Shown here piece by piece: positions 1-5,941 of a stretch of DNA of 22,808 nucleotides. Every line of letters starts with the position of its first letter. Positions within the stretch are counted from its first letter, which is position 1. Position numbers and translations under genes: made by a program. Origin of the DNA: JAZNSB01 sp045590955 (GTDB lineage Bacteria; Pseudomonadota; Alphaproteobacteria; RF32; CAG-239); the NCBI GenBank assembly GCA_045590955.1, contig JAZNSB010000051.1:1-22808 (forward strand), read 5' to 3'. The notes beneath the pieces were generated by a model. The model was not told the origin of the DNA. It did not search any database and saw only the letters and a list, made by a program, of their open reading frames with translations.

Positions 1-333
1 GTTGCTGGGTACTACAACTTATTTACAGAAAAAGGAAATGTGTTAACTGCAGATAGTGCGGTTGTTGGATTTTGTTCTTACCAAGAAAATGATTTTTCTG
101 CCAGTGACCACGTAGAAAAATTACTTCCAAAATTTGAAATGAATAAATATGTTGCCATGTTTTTGACAACAATTATTAACCTTGAAAATTATAGATATAG
201 TTATGGGCGCAAGTTTAATCAAACAAAAATCAAGGACACATTGATTAAGTTGCCCGTAAATTCTCAAGGTAACCCTGATTGGCAATTTATGGAGAATTAT
301 ATTAAATCCTTGCCTTATAGCGATCTAATATAG
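1..333 (+). CDS. C-terminal part of a restriction-modification DNA-specificity (HsdS-like) domain, truncated by window edge
   Basis: An open frame runs in from the left edge and gives 110 residues before a TAG stop, so the start lies outside the window. The residues resemble the end of a target-recognition domain in type I S subunits or in fused type IIG/methylase-specificity proteins. The stretch with ASDHVEKL followed by YSYGRKFNQTKIKDT, a LPV strand and a final DWQFMENYIKSL helix is typical: recognition domain, then the conserved spacer helix that begins 'W.fme.yi'. A methylase or nuclease portion may lie upstream but cannot be seen. A GTG at 40 is an internal codon, not the start. Assignment to a specificity domain is by family memory, not by search. 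Whether it is a stand-alone S subunit or a fused enzyme is undecided. Confidence 0.6.
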   Translation, partial: VAGYYNLFTEKGNVLTADSAVVGFCSYQENDFSASDHVEKLLPKFEMNKYVAMFLTTIINLENYRYSYGRKFNQTKIKDTLIKLPVNSQGNPDWQFMENYIKSLPYSDLI

Positions 334-343
334 AAGTACTTAT

Positions 344-456
344 ACCATGTGTGCAAATATACAAACTCACATCATATAAAAGTATATTTTTATGTAAAAA
401 AGTATACTTTTATCGTTCAAAATTAGCACATAATTTGATATTCAAGGACACATGGT
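344..456. repeat. Nested inverted repeats downstream of the specificity gene
   Basis: Two inverted repeats are nested. The inner arms ATAAAAGTATA (376-386) and TATACTTTTAT (403-413) are perfect 11-bp complements around a 16-nt spacer. The outer arms ACCATGTGT (344-352) and ACACATGGT (448-456) are perfect 9-bp complements. In addition the 12-mer TCAAGGACACAT occurs at 442-453 and inside the upstream gene at 230-241. No poly-T tract follows the inner stem in terminator fashion, so a protein-binding or recombination site is as likely as a weak terminator. Confidence 0.5.
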
Positions 457-524
457 GAAATAAAAATAATTATGATATCCAATTGTAAAATATAGAAACT
501 TTAATTTTACAAAAAACAAAAAAA

Positions 525-549
525 GCGGAAGCATATTCTTCCGCTTTTT
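525..549. terminator. Bidirectional intrinsic terminator
   Basis: A 7-bp stem GCGGAAG (525-531) / CTTCCGC (538-544) closes a 6-nt loop. It is followed by TTTTT on the plus strand and preceded by an A-rich run, which becomes a U-run on the minus strand. It lies just past the 3' end of the minus-strand tRNA-Pro, so ending that transcript is its clearest role. It could also stop plus-strand reading from the left. Confidence 0.8.
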
Positions 550-554
550 AATAT

Positions 555-631
555 TGGTCGGGACGAGAGGATTTGAACCTCCGACTTCTTGCACCCCATG
601 CAAGCGCTCTACCAGGCTGAACTACGTCCCG
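555..631 (-). tRNA. tRNA-Pro, anticodon GGG
   Basis: Read on the minus strand, the acceptor strands CGGGACG and CGTCCCG pair perfectly and are followed by an encoded ACCA. The anticodon stem CTTGC/GCAAG carries the loop ATGGGGT with anticodon GGG, which decodes CCC and CCU. The T arm reads GGAGG-TTCAAAT-CCTCT. Length is 77 nt with CCA. All cloverleaf arms are recognisable and the sequence resembles bacterial proline tRNAs. It has its own promoter and a terminator. Confidence 0.95.
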
Positions 632-642
632 AATATGTTACC

Positions 643-671
643 TCTATAAACCAAAAAAAAATCTATTGCAA
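643..671 (-). promoter_or_regulatory. Sigma70-like promoter for tRNA-Pro
   Basis: On the minus strand a -35 box TTGCAA (666-671) and a -10 box TATAGA (643-648) are separated by 17 nt. The predicted transcript would start a few bases before the tRNA 5' end at 631. Each box matches the consensus at 4 of 6 positions. Confidence 0.5.
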
Positions 672-726
672 GAGCTTTTTTTATTTTTTATCAGTCAAAA
701 ATCTTGGGGTAAATTGCACAGAATTT

Positions 727-754
727 TTGTATTTATTAGCAACTGATTTATAAT
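727..754 (+). promoter_or_regulatory. Candidate promoter of the folA-thyA-mazG operon
   Basis: A perfect -10 box TATAAT lies at 749-754. The best -35 candidate, TTGTAT at 727-732 (16-nt spacer), is weak. The -10 overlaps the upstream in-frame ATG at 753, which argues that translation starts downstream at 780. Confidence 0.4.
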
Positions 755-779
755 GCCAGTGATTGTAATGGAGAATAGC

Positions 780-1337
780 ATGACAAAAGTAGCAATATGG
801 TGCAGGGCAGACCAAACAAACATTATTGGCATCGGGCCAAATATCCCTTGGCACGTAGCTTCGGATTTTAAACGCTTCAGACGTATTACAAACGGCAAAA
901 ACATTGTTGCAGGACAAACAACATATGAATCTTTTCCGTCAAGAACCTTGCCGAACAGAAAAATTTTTGTCTTAACATTTGATGAAAATTATCAGGTATC
1001 CGATCCGCAAAATCACTTTGTGGTCACAGACATCAAAACTTTTAAAGATTTTGAAGAAGACTTATATATATGCGGAGGTGCTTCTGTTTATAAATTGTTT
1101 ATGGAAAAACAATCTCCGGACATTATTGTAGATAGTTGTTTTTACGGAAAAATAGATTCTTCATTAGAAGGATCCCCCGTAGATATTACATATTGCGTTG
1201 AGCAAATGCAAAAAAACTACCGACAAATATCTTTAACCTATGATATTGACGACATTAAAACCGCCGTATTTGTTAAAAAAGGCGAATTTGTTGATCAATC
1301 AGTATTAAAACATATCATTACCGCAATTGAGGAATAA
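780..1337 (+). CDS. folA: Dihydrofolate reductase
   Basis: Reduces dihydrofolate to tetrahydrofolate with NADPH, regenerating the cofactor oxidised by thymidylate synthase, encoded next. The 185-residue product has the DHFR order: the N-terminal KVAIWCRADQTNIIG strand and loop, the substrate helix IPWHVASDFKRFR with acidic D29 in the place of the catalytic Asp, a cofactor segment around GQTTYESF, and the ICGGASVYKLF motif that binds NADPH. I start at ATG 780, not 753, because GGAG at 770-773 sits 6 nt upstream and a -10 box overlaps the 753 codon. The cofactor motif reads GQTT where GRxT is usual, so the Arg that contacts the NADPH phosphate seems replaced by Gln. The C-terminal extension is not recognised. 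Two bases separate its stop from thyA. Confidence 0.88.
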   Translation: MTKVAIWCRADQTNIIGIGPNIPWHVASDFKRFRRITNGKNIVAGQTTYESFPSRTLPNRKIFVLTFDENYQVSDPQNHFVVTDIKTFKDFEEDLYICGGASVYKLFMEKQSPDIIVDSCFYGKIDSSLEGSPVDITYCVEQMQKNYRQISLTYDIDDIKTAVFVKKGEFVDQSVLKHIITAIEE

Positions 1338-1339
1338 TC

Positions 1340-2128
1340 ATGAAACAATATCTGGATTTACTTGCAGACATTATGCAAAATGGAGAAGATGGTGATAACC
1401 GCACCGGCATTTGGACCAGAAAAGTATTTGGTCGCCAAATGCGTTTTGATCTATCAAAAGGTTTTCCGCTTGTTACCACAAAAAAAATGTTCACCAAAGG
1501 CATAATTCATGAGTTAATTTGGTTTTTATCCGGCAATACAAACTGCAAATATCTGCTGGACAACAATGTTCACATTTGGGACGAATGGATGGACAAAGAC
1601 GGCAATTTAGGACCGGTTTACGGACATCAGTGGCGCAACTGGAATTCCAAAGGTATTGACCAAATAAAAATGCTTATAGAACGCATCAAATCAAAACCTC
1701 AAGACCGCAGATTGATTGTAACCGCATGGAATCCCGAAGAAATAGAGCAAATGGCTTTGCCACCGTGTCATTGTTTTTTTCAGTTTGACGTTACTCCGTC
1801 CGGTAAATTAAATTGTCAATTATACCAAAGAAGTTGCGACATGTTTTTGGGAGTTCCCTTTAACATTGCTTCATATTCGCTTTTAACCATGATGGTTGCA
1901 CAAGTTTGCGGATTAAAACCCGGAGAATTTGTTCATACACTGGGCAATGCTCATATATATAACAACCATTTTGAGCAGGTAAAATTGCAACTTACCAGAG
2001 AACCGTTGCCTCTGCCAACCATGAAGATTAATCCGAATGTAAAAAATATAGATGATTTTAAATTTGAAGACTTTACTTTGGAAAATTATCAAAGTCATGA
2101 TGCAATTAAAGGAGATGTAGCTGTATGA
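1340..2128 (+). CDS. thyA: Thymidylate synthase
   Basis: Methylates dUMP to dTMP using 5,10-methylene-tetrahydrofolate and releases dihydrofolate, which the preceding DHFR recycles. At 262 residues it nearly equals the E. coli enzyme (264). Visible signatures are the phosphate-binding Arg in the DNRTG segment (R21), the nucleophile C143 in ALPPCHCFFQF, the YQRSCD block (R164, S165) that grips dUMP phosphate, and HTLGNAHIYNNH near residue 200, where dUMP is read. It starts two bases after the folA stop, and its TGA overlaps the next ATG (ATGA), so the three genes are translationally coupled. This is the classical ThyA, so the organism does not depend on flavin-dependent ThyX at this locus. Confidence 0.97.
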   Translation: MKQYLDLLADIMQNGEDGDNRTGIWTRKVFGRQMRFDLSKGFPLVTTKKMFTKGIIHELIWFLSGNTNCKYLLDNNVHIWDEWMDKDGNLGPVYGHQWRNWNSKGIDQIKMLIERIKSKPQDRRLIVTAWNPEEIEQMALPPCHCFFQFDVTPSGKLNCQLYQRSCDMFLGVPFNIASYSLLTMMVAQVCGLKPGEFVHTLGNAHIYNNHFEQVKLQLTREPLPLPTMKINPNVKNIDDFKFEDFTLENYQSHDAIKGDVAV

Positions 2129-2520
2129 CAGAGCATGAATTTTTAACATCATATTGCAATTTTGTAAATTCAATAACTTCGCAAGAATCAAAAGATGACA
2201 ATGCATTTACAAAAAAAATGCAAACATTAAGTCAACAACTTAACGGCAATTATTCCAGACTGGACACAGCAATTGCCGGTATATCCGGAGAAGCCGGAGA
2301 AATTGCAGATGTTTGGAAAAAAATTAAATTCCATGGCAAAGACTTGGAAGATAAAAAAGAAGAACTAATATCAGAACTTGGTGATATGTATTGGTATTTA
2401 GCACAAGCTTCAATGGCTTTGGGCATAAATATGGAAGATATTATAAACAAAAACGTAGAAAAACTGCAGAAACGCCATCCGAACGGATATTTTTCCAACC
2501 AATATATGGACAAGAAATAA
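2125..2520 (+). CDS. MazG-like nucleotide pyrophosphohydrolase
   Basis: A small all-alpha NTP pyrophosphatase of the MazG/dUTPase superfamily, which splits (d)NTPs to (d)NMP plus PPi. In the 131 residues the metal-binding ExxE...ExxD pattern is complete: E56-A-G-E59, then E84-L-G-D87 about 24 residues on, with GISGEAGEI and SELGDMYWYL as the helix signatures. The ending KRHPNGYF is common in short single-domain MazG proteins. It overlaps thyA by ATGA, and the dTMP context suggests it hydrolyses a pyrimidine dNTP (dCTP or dUTP, making dUMP for ThyA, or an oxidised nucleotide). That substrate is an inference; the fold and the metal site are seen. Confidence 0.82.
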   Translation: MTEHEFLTSYCNFVNSITSQESKDDNAFTKKMQTLSQQLNGNYSRLDTAIAGISGEAGEIADVWKKIKFHGKDLEDKKEELISELGDMYWYLAQASMALGINMEDIINKNVEKLQKRHPNGYFSNQYMDKK

Positions 2521-2523
2521 ATC

Positions 2524-2551
2524 TTGACGTTTGTGCGACAAAATATATAAT
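2524..2551 (+). promoter_or_regulatory. Strong promoter of tyrS
   Basis: TTGACG at 2524-2529 and a perfect TATAAT at 2546-2551 are 16 nt apart, just after the mazG stop and about 30 nt before the tyrS start. This separates tyrS transcriptionally from the dTMP operon. Confidence 0.75.
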
Positions 2552-2580
2552 CGCAAAACATTTTAGTTAGGAGAAAACAA

Positions 2581-3831
2581 GTGCAAAATTTTTTTGAATA
2601 CCTTAAAGAAAGAGGCTATGTATATCAGTCAACTCATGAAGAAGAAATTAAATCTATTTTAAATTCAGATAAAAAAATTACCTTTTATCTTGGAATTGAC
2701 CCAACTGCAGATAGTCTTCATATTGGCCACTTTTTTGCATTGATGATGTTCAGACACCTTCAACGCAAAGGTCACAGGGGTATTCTGGTTATCGGCGGAG
2801 CAACGGCTCTTGTTGGAGACCCTACAGGCAAATCTGACATGCGTAAAATGCTCACTAAAGAAGATGTTGCACACAATGTGGCAGAAGTTAAACGTCTTGC
2901 AGCACGTTTTATTAAAACAGAGGGTGAAAATGCAGCCCTTATTTTAGATAACTCAGAATGGATAAATGACTTTAACTATGTTGATTTTATGCGCATTGTA
3001 GGTACACACTTCAATGTAAACAAAATGCTTGCTTCAGATGCGTATTCAAAACGTTTGGAAAACGGTGGTCTTACCTTCCTTGAAATGGGATATATGCTCA
3101 TGCAAGCATATGATTTTGTTCATTTAAATCGCAAATATGACTGTGTGCTTGAAATCGGCGGATCTGACCAATGGGGCAACATTGTGGCAGGAACAGAATT
3201 AAGTCGCAAAATGAACTTTCATGATGAAGGAAATGCAACTTCTGATAAACCTGATACATTTGGTTTAACTTGCCCGCTTTTAATGACCAAAGAAGGCAAA
3301 AAAATGGGCAAAACAGAAGCAGGAACACTTTGGGTGGCTCGTGATAAAACCACACCATATGCATTTTATCAGTATTTTTATAATACTGATGATGCAGACA
3401 CACAGATGCTTCTAAAGTTGTTTACAGATATTCCCACAGAAGAAATTGTTGCTTTGTGTCAGGCAGATATCATTCAAGCTAAAAAACGCATGGCATATGA
3501 AATCACCAAACTTGTCCACGGCGAAGAAGAAGCTCAAAAAGCCATTGAGGCTGCAGCAGCTTTATTTAGAGGAGGCGACAACCTTCAAGATGTGCCTTCT
3601 GTTGAGTTTGATAAACATATTTTAGAGCAGGGGATAAATGTTGTAGATTTGCTGGTTCAAACCGGATTTTTTGCATCAAAAGGAGAAGCAAAAAGAATGA
3701 TCGCCCAAGGTGGCGTAAGTATTGATAGTAACAAAATCAACAACATAGACGAACAAGTTAAAGTAATAGATAAAGATTATACCATACTCAAAAAAGGTAA
3801 AAAGAATTTTTTAAAGGTAATTAAAGCTTAA
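2581..3831 (+). CDS. tyrS: Tyrosyl-tRNA synthetase
   Basis: Class I synthetase that charges tRNA-Tyr with tyrosine. The 416-residue protein has the HIGH signature as SLHIGHF (residues 47-50), the tyrosine-pocket stretch LMQAYDFVHL, the specificity motif GGSDQWGN, and the KMSKS loop as KMGKT (241-245), the variant usual in bacterial TyrRS. A C-terminal S4-type RNA-binding domain follows (about 350-410: FASKGEAKRMIAQGGVSI). The start is GTG with AGGAGA at 2569-2574, 6 nt upstream, and the protein then begins at the expected place. The gene has its own promoter. Its last 11 bases overlap the 3' end of the convergent TPR gene, with no terminator hairpin between. Confidence 0.97.
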   Translation: MQNFFEYLKERGYVYQSTHEEEIKSILNSDKKITFYLGIDPTADSLHIGHFFALMMFRHLQRKGHRGILVIGGATALVGDPTGKSDMRKMLTKEDVAHNVAEVKRLAARFIKTEGENAALILDNSEWINDFNYVDFMRIVGTHFNVNKMLASDAYSKRLENGGLTFLEMGYMLMQAYDFVHLNRKYDCVLEIGGSDQWGNIVAGTELSRKMNFHDEGNATSDKPDTFGLTCPLLMTKEGKKMGKTEAGTLWVARDKTTPYAFYQYFYNTDDADTQMLLKLFTDIPTEEIVALCQADIIQAKKRMAYEITKLVHGEEEAQKAIEAAAALFRGGDNLQDVPSVEFDKHILEQGINVVDLLVQTGFFASKGEAKRMIAQGGVSIDSNKINNIDEQVKVIDKDYTILKKGKKNFLKVIKA

Positions 3832-4972
3832 TTTTATCTAAAGTTTGTTTTGCAACCAAATTGGCAGGATCTAATTTCTGCCAATTTTTTGTAATTTTAT
3901 AGGCATTTTTAGCATTAATTTCAGCATATTCCAAAATAAAATCTTTCAGATTTTCTGAAATTTTTGCAATTTTTTTATCCAACATAAACGCCTTAAACAA
4001 CAAACCCAAAGCTTCTTCTTTTTCTCCGACTTCATGCAAAATCAAGGCCAAATTATTGTGAGCCATTGCATTTTTATCATTTATCAAAATCACTTTTCGG
4101 TATTCTTCTAATGCCAAAGAAGTTTTACCGTCTTTTTGCAACATAATTGCATAATTTAGATGTGCATCTTCACTTTCCGGACATATAATTAATGCTTTTT
4201 TATAAAGTTTTTCTGCAGACACACAATCGTTGGCTTGGGTTAACAAATCTGCCAAAGATAAAATAGCTTCCATATTTTTTTCATTTATGTTTATAGCATT
4301 TTGATAAGCTTCCATAGCCAGAGAATTTTGCAATTGTTTTTTATGAATGTGGCCTAATAAAACAAAAAAATCATCAACCGTTACGGACAATTCCAACGCC
4401 TTGGTCAAAAAGTTATAAGCCTTTTCTAATTGATTGTTATTATACAAATTTTTTGCCAAATAATAAAAACTCAAGGGTTCATCCGGATATTGTTTTGCCA
4501 AGTTTTCAATTTCTGTAAAATCATTTTCCAAATAAGCCAAATTAACTTTTGCTTCTGCATAATCGGGGGCTTGTTCAATGGCTTTTTTATACATTTGTTT
4601 TGCCTTATTTTTTTTATCTAAAACAAGATATATATTAGCTAAATTATTATAAGCCTCTTTAACGGTTTTATCTAACTTTATCACTTTTTTATAAGTTTTT
4701 TCAGCCTCATAAAGTTTTCCCCAAGAAACAAGGCTATACGCCAAATTAAATAGAGCAGGTAAGTGTTTTGGATTAATTTCCAATGCAAAATAAAAAGCTT
4801 CAACGGCAGAAGAATGTATGTTTTTAGCTGAAGCAATCAGTCCCAATAAATAATACAGATCCGGATTTTTTGCGTCATTTTGCAACAAAGACCTCAAAGT
4901 TTGCTCCGCTTCGTCAAATTGATTGTTTTCATACAAAGCAATTACTTTTTCCAACAACATATTTTCTGCCAT
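3821..4972 (-). CDS. Tetratricopeptide-repeat protein
   Basis: A 383-residue protein made almost wholly of TPR units of about 34 residues (roughly nine), with the W/L-G-Y-A-F-A-P spacing visible in units such as EAYNNLANIYL...KAKQMYKKAIEQAP and AHNNLALILHEVGEKEEALGLLFKA. TPR arrays form superhelical protein-binding scaffolds. There is no signal peptide or membrane segment, so it is probably cytoplasmic. No enzymatic domain can be seen, although the C-terminal 45 residues (ending LVAKQTLDKIKL) are less regular. AAGGAG precedes the ATG. It is divergent from rpsD and overlaps the tyrS stop by 11 bases. The partner and process are unknown. Confidence 0.85.
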   Translation of the reverse strand: MAENMLLEKVIALYENNQFDEAEQTLRSLLQNDAKNPDLYYLLGLIASAKNIHSSAVEAFYFALEINPKHLPALFNLAYSLVSWGKLYEAEKTYKKVIKLDKTVKEAYNNLANIYLVLDKKNKAKQMYKKAIEQAPDYAEAKVNLAYLENDFTEIENLAKQYPDEPLSFYYLAKNLYNNNQLEKAYNFLTKALELSVTVDDFFVLLGHIHKKQLQNSLAMEAYQNAININEKNMEAILSLADLLTQANDCVSAEKLYKKALIICPESEDAHLNYAIMLQKDGKTSLALEEYRKVILINDKNAMAHNNLALILHEVGEKEEALGLLFKAFMLDKKIAKISENLKDFILEYAEINAKNAYKITKNWQKLDPANLVAKQTLDKIKL

Positions 4973-4990
4973 ATTTTCTCCTTTTTCTGC

Positions 4991-4996
4991 ATTATA
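4991..4996 (-). promoter_or_regulatory. Candidate -10 box for the TPR gene
   Basis: A perfect TATAAT reads on the minus strand 18 nt before the TPR start codon. No convincing -35 box lies 16-18 nt upstream. If used, the leader would be very short but still include the AAGGAG ribosome site. Confidence 0.35.
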
Positions 4997-5039
4997 AATA
5001 GCAAAGTTATAAAATCCAGCATTTTTTATAAAATTTTAC

Positions 5040-5068
5040 TTGAAAAAAAGAAATAAGTGTTGTAAATT
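5040..5068 (+). promoter_or_regulatory. Candidate promoter of rpsD
   Basis: TTGAAA at 5040-5045 and TAAATT at 5063-5068 are separated by 17 nt. The predicted start near 5075 would produce an rpsD leader of about 85 nt containing the hairpins annotated next. Confidence 0.5.
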
Positions 5069-5087
5069 GCGCGTACTTTCGGAAAGA

Positions 5088-5128
5088 GGAGAAATTCTCC
5101 GGTTTAACAAATATCGTTAAACAACCGG
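5088..5128 (+). promoter_or_regulatory. Structured 5' leader of rpsD, possible S4 autoregulatory element
   Basis: Two hairpins compete for the same bases. The first pairs GGAGA (5088-5092) with TCTCC (5096-5100). The second pairs GTTTAAC (5102-5108) with GTTAAAC (5116-5122) around a 7-nt loop and is extended by CCG (5099-5101) with CGG (5126-5128) across a small bulge. Bases 5099-5100 can join only one of them. S4 is known to repress its own synthesis by binding mRNA leaders in other bacteria, so control is plausible. The link here is inference. Confidence 0.4.
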
Positions 5129-5162
5129 AACAATAAATATAATTAACATAAGGAAAACAAAA

Positions 5163-5777
5163 ATGAAAAGTATTATAAGTGCAAAGAAAAAAGCAGACCG
5201 TAAATATACGGCAAATTTGTGGGGAAATGCAAACTCTACATTTGAAAAAAGAAAAACAGCTCCTGGTCAACATGGTGCAAGAAGAAAAAAATCTACAGAC
5301 TATGGCACACAGCTGACAGCTAAACAAAGATTAAAAACATATTATGGTAACGTATCTGAAAAAGCATTCCGCAGATACTATTTTGAAGCCATCAGAAGAA
5401 CAGGCGACGCTGCAGAAAACTTAATCGGCTTGCTCGAGTCTCGTTTGGACAACTTGGTATACAAAGCAAAATTTGTTCCGACCATCTTTGCTGCACGCCA
5501 ATTTGTAAACCATGGCCACGTTACAGTTAATGGCAAAAAAGTAAACATTAGCTCTTACATGGTAAAGGTTGGTGATGTAATTGCCGTTGCTCCAAAAGCA
5601 AAAGACATGGCAGTTGTGCAAGCTGCAATTGAATCTACAAGCAGAGAAGTTCCTGCATATTTAGAATTAGACAGCAAGAAAACATCTGTAAAATACACAT
5701 TCATTCCAAAATTTGAAGATGTTGCATATGGTTCAATTATGGAACCAAATCTTGTAATTGAGTTTTATTCAAGATAA
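5163..5777 (+). CDS. rpsD: 30S ribosomal protein S4
   Basis: Primary 16S rRNA-binding protein that nucleates assembly of the 30S body and contributes to decoding accuracy. The 204 residues match the family length. Visible parts are the N-terminal basic region with PGQHGARRKK, the KQRLKTYYGNVSEKAFRRYY block, the S4 domain (about 92-155) with ESRLDNLVYKAKF and ARQFVNHGHVTVNGKKVNI, and the terminal MEPNLVIEFYSR. The N-terminus lacks the zinc-binding cysteines of C+ S4 paralogues. Here rpsD is a single-gene unit, not part of the alpha operon as in enterics. It has its own promoter, a structured leader and a terminator. AAGGA lies upstream of the ATG. Confidence 0.97.
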   Translation: MKSIISAKKKADRKYTANLWGNANSTFEKRKTAPGQHGARRKKSTDYGTQLTAKQRLKTYYGNVSEKAFRRYYFEAIRRTGDAAENLIGLLESRLDNLVYKAKFVPTIFAARQFVNHGHVTVNGKKVNISSYMVKVGDVIAVAPKAKDMAVVQAAIESTSREVPAYLELDSKKTSVKYTFIPKFEDVAYGSIMEPNLVIEFYSR

Positions 5778-5800
5778 TAAAACAACAAATCTTAAAAACA

Positions 5801-5834
5801 AAACCCCGAGAAGTTGTGAATTTCGGGGTTTTTT
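5801..5834 (+). terminator. Intrinsic terminator of rpsD
   Basis: A 9-bp stem AAACCCCGA (5801-5809) / TCGGGGTTT (5823-5831), with a 13-nt loop, ends in a run of T to 5834, 24 bases after the rpsD stop. Confidence 0.88.
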
Positions 5835-5847
5835 ATTTTGATTAAAT

Positions 5848-5861
5848 ATCATATATATGAT
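5848..5861. repeat. 14-bp perfect palindrome upstream of the transferase-like gene
   Basis: ATCATATATATGAT is its own reverse complement. It lies between the rpsD terminator and the start at 5942, where a dimeric repressor might bind. AT-rich palindromes also arise by chance in such DNA, and I see no clear promoter next to it. Confidence 0.3.
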
Positions 5862-5941
5862 TATATAAAGCAAAAGATATCATTTTGATGGAAATGAAAT
5901 GATTTTGTGTGCACATATTTTGATAAGATTCTAGGGGATTT

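Noticed and set aside
376..413. CRISPR-like or terminator reading of the inverted repeat
   Set aside because: There are only two copies with no regular spacing, and no U-run follows the stem, so neither label is supported.
753..779. Upstream start of DHFR at 753 (or 768)
   Set aside because: A TATAAT -10 box overlaps the 753 codon, and GGAG is correctly spaced only for the ATG at 780.
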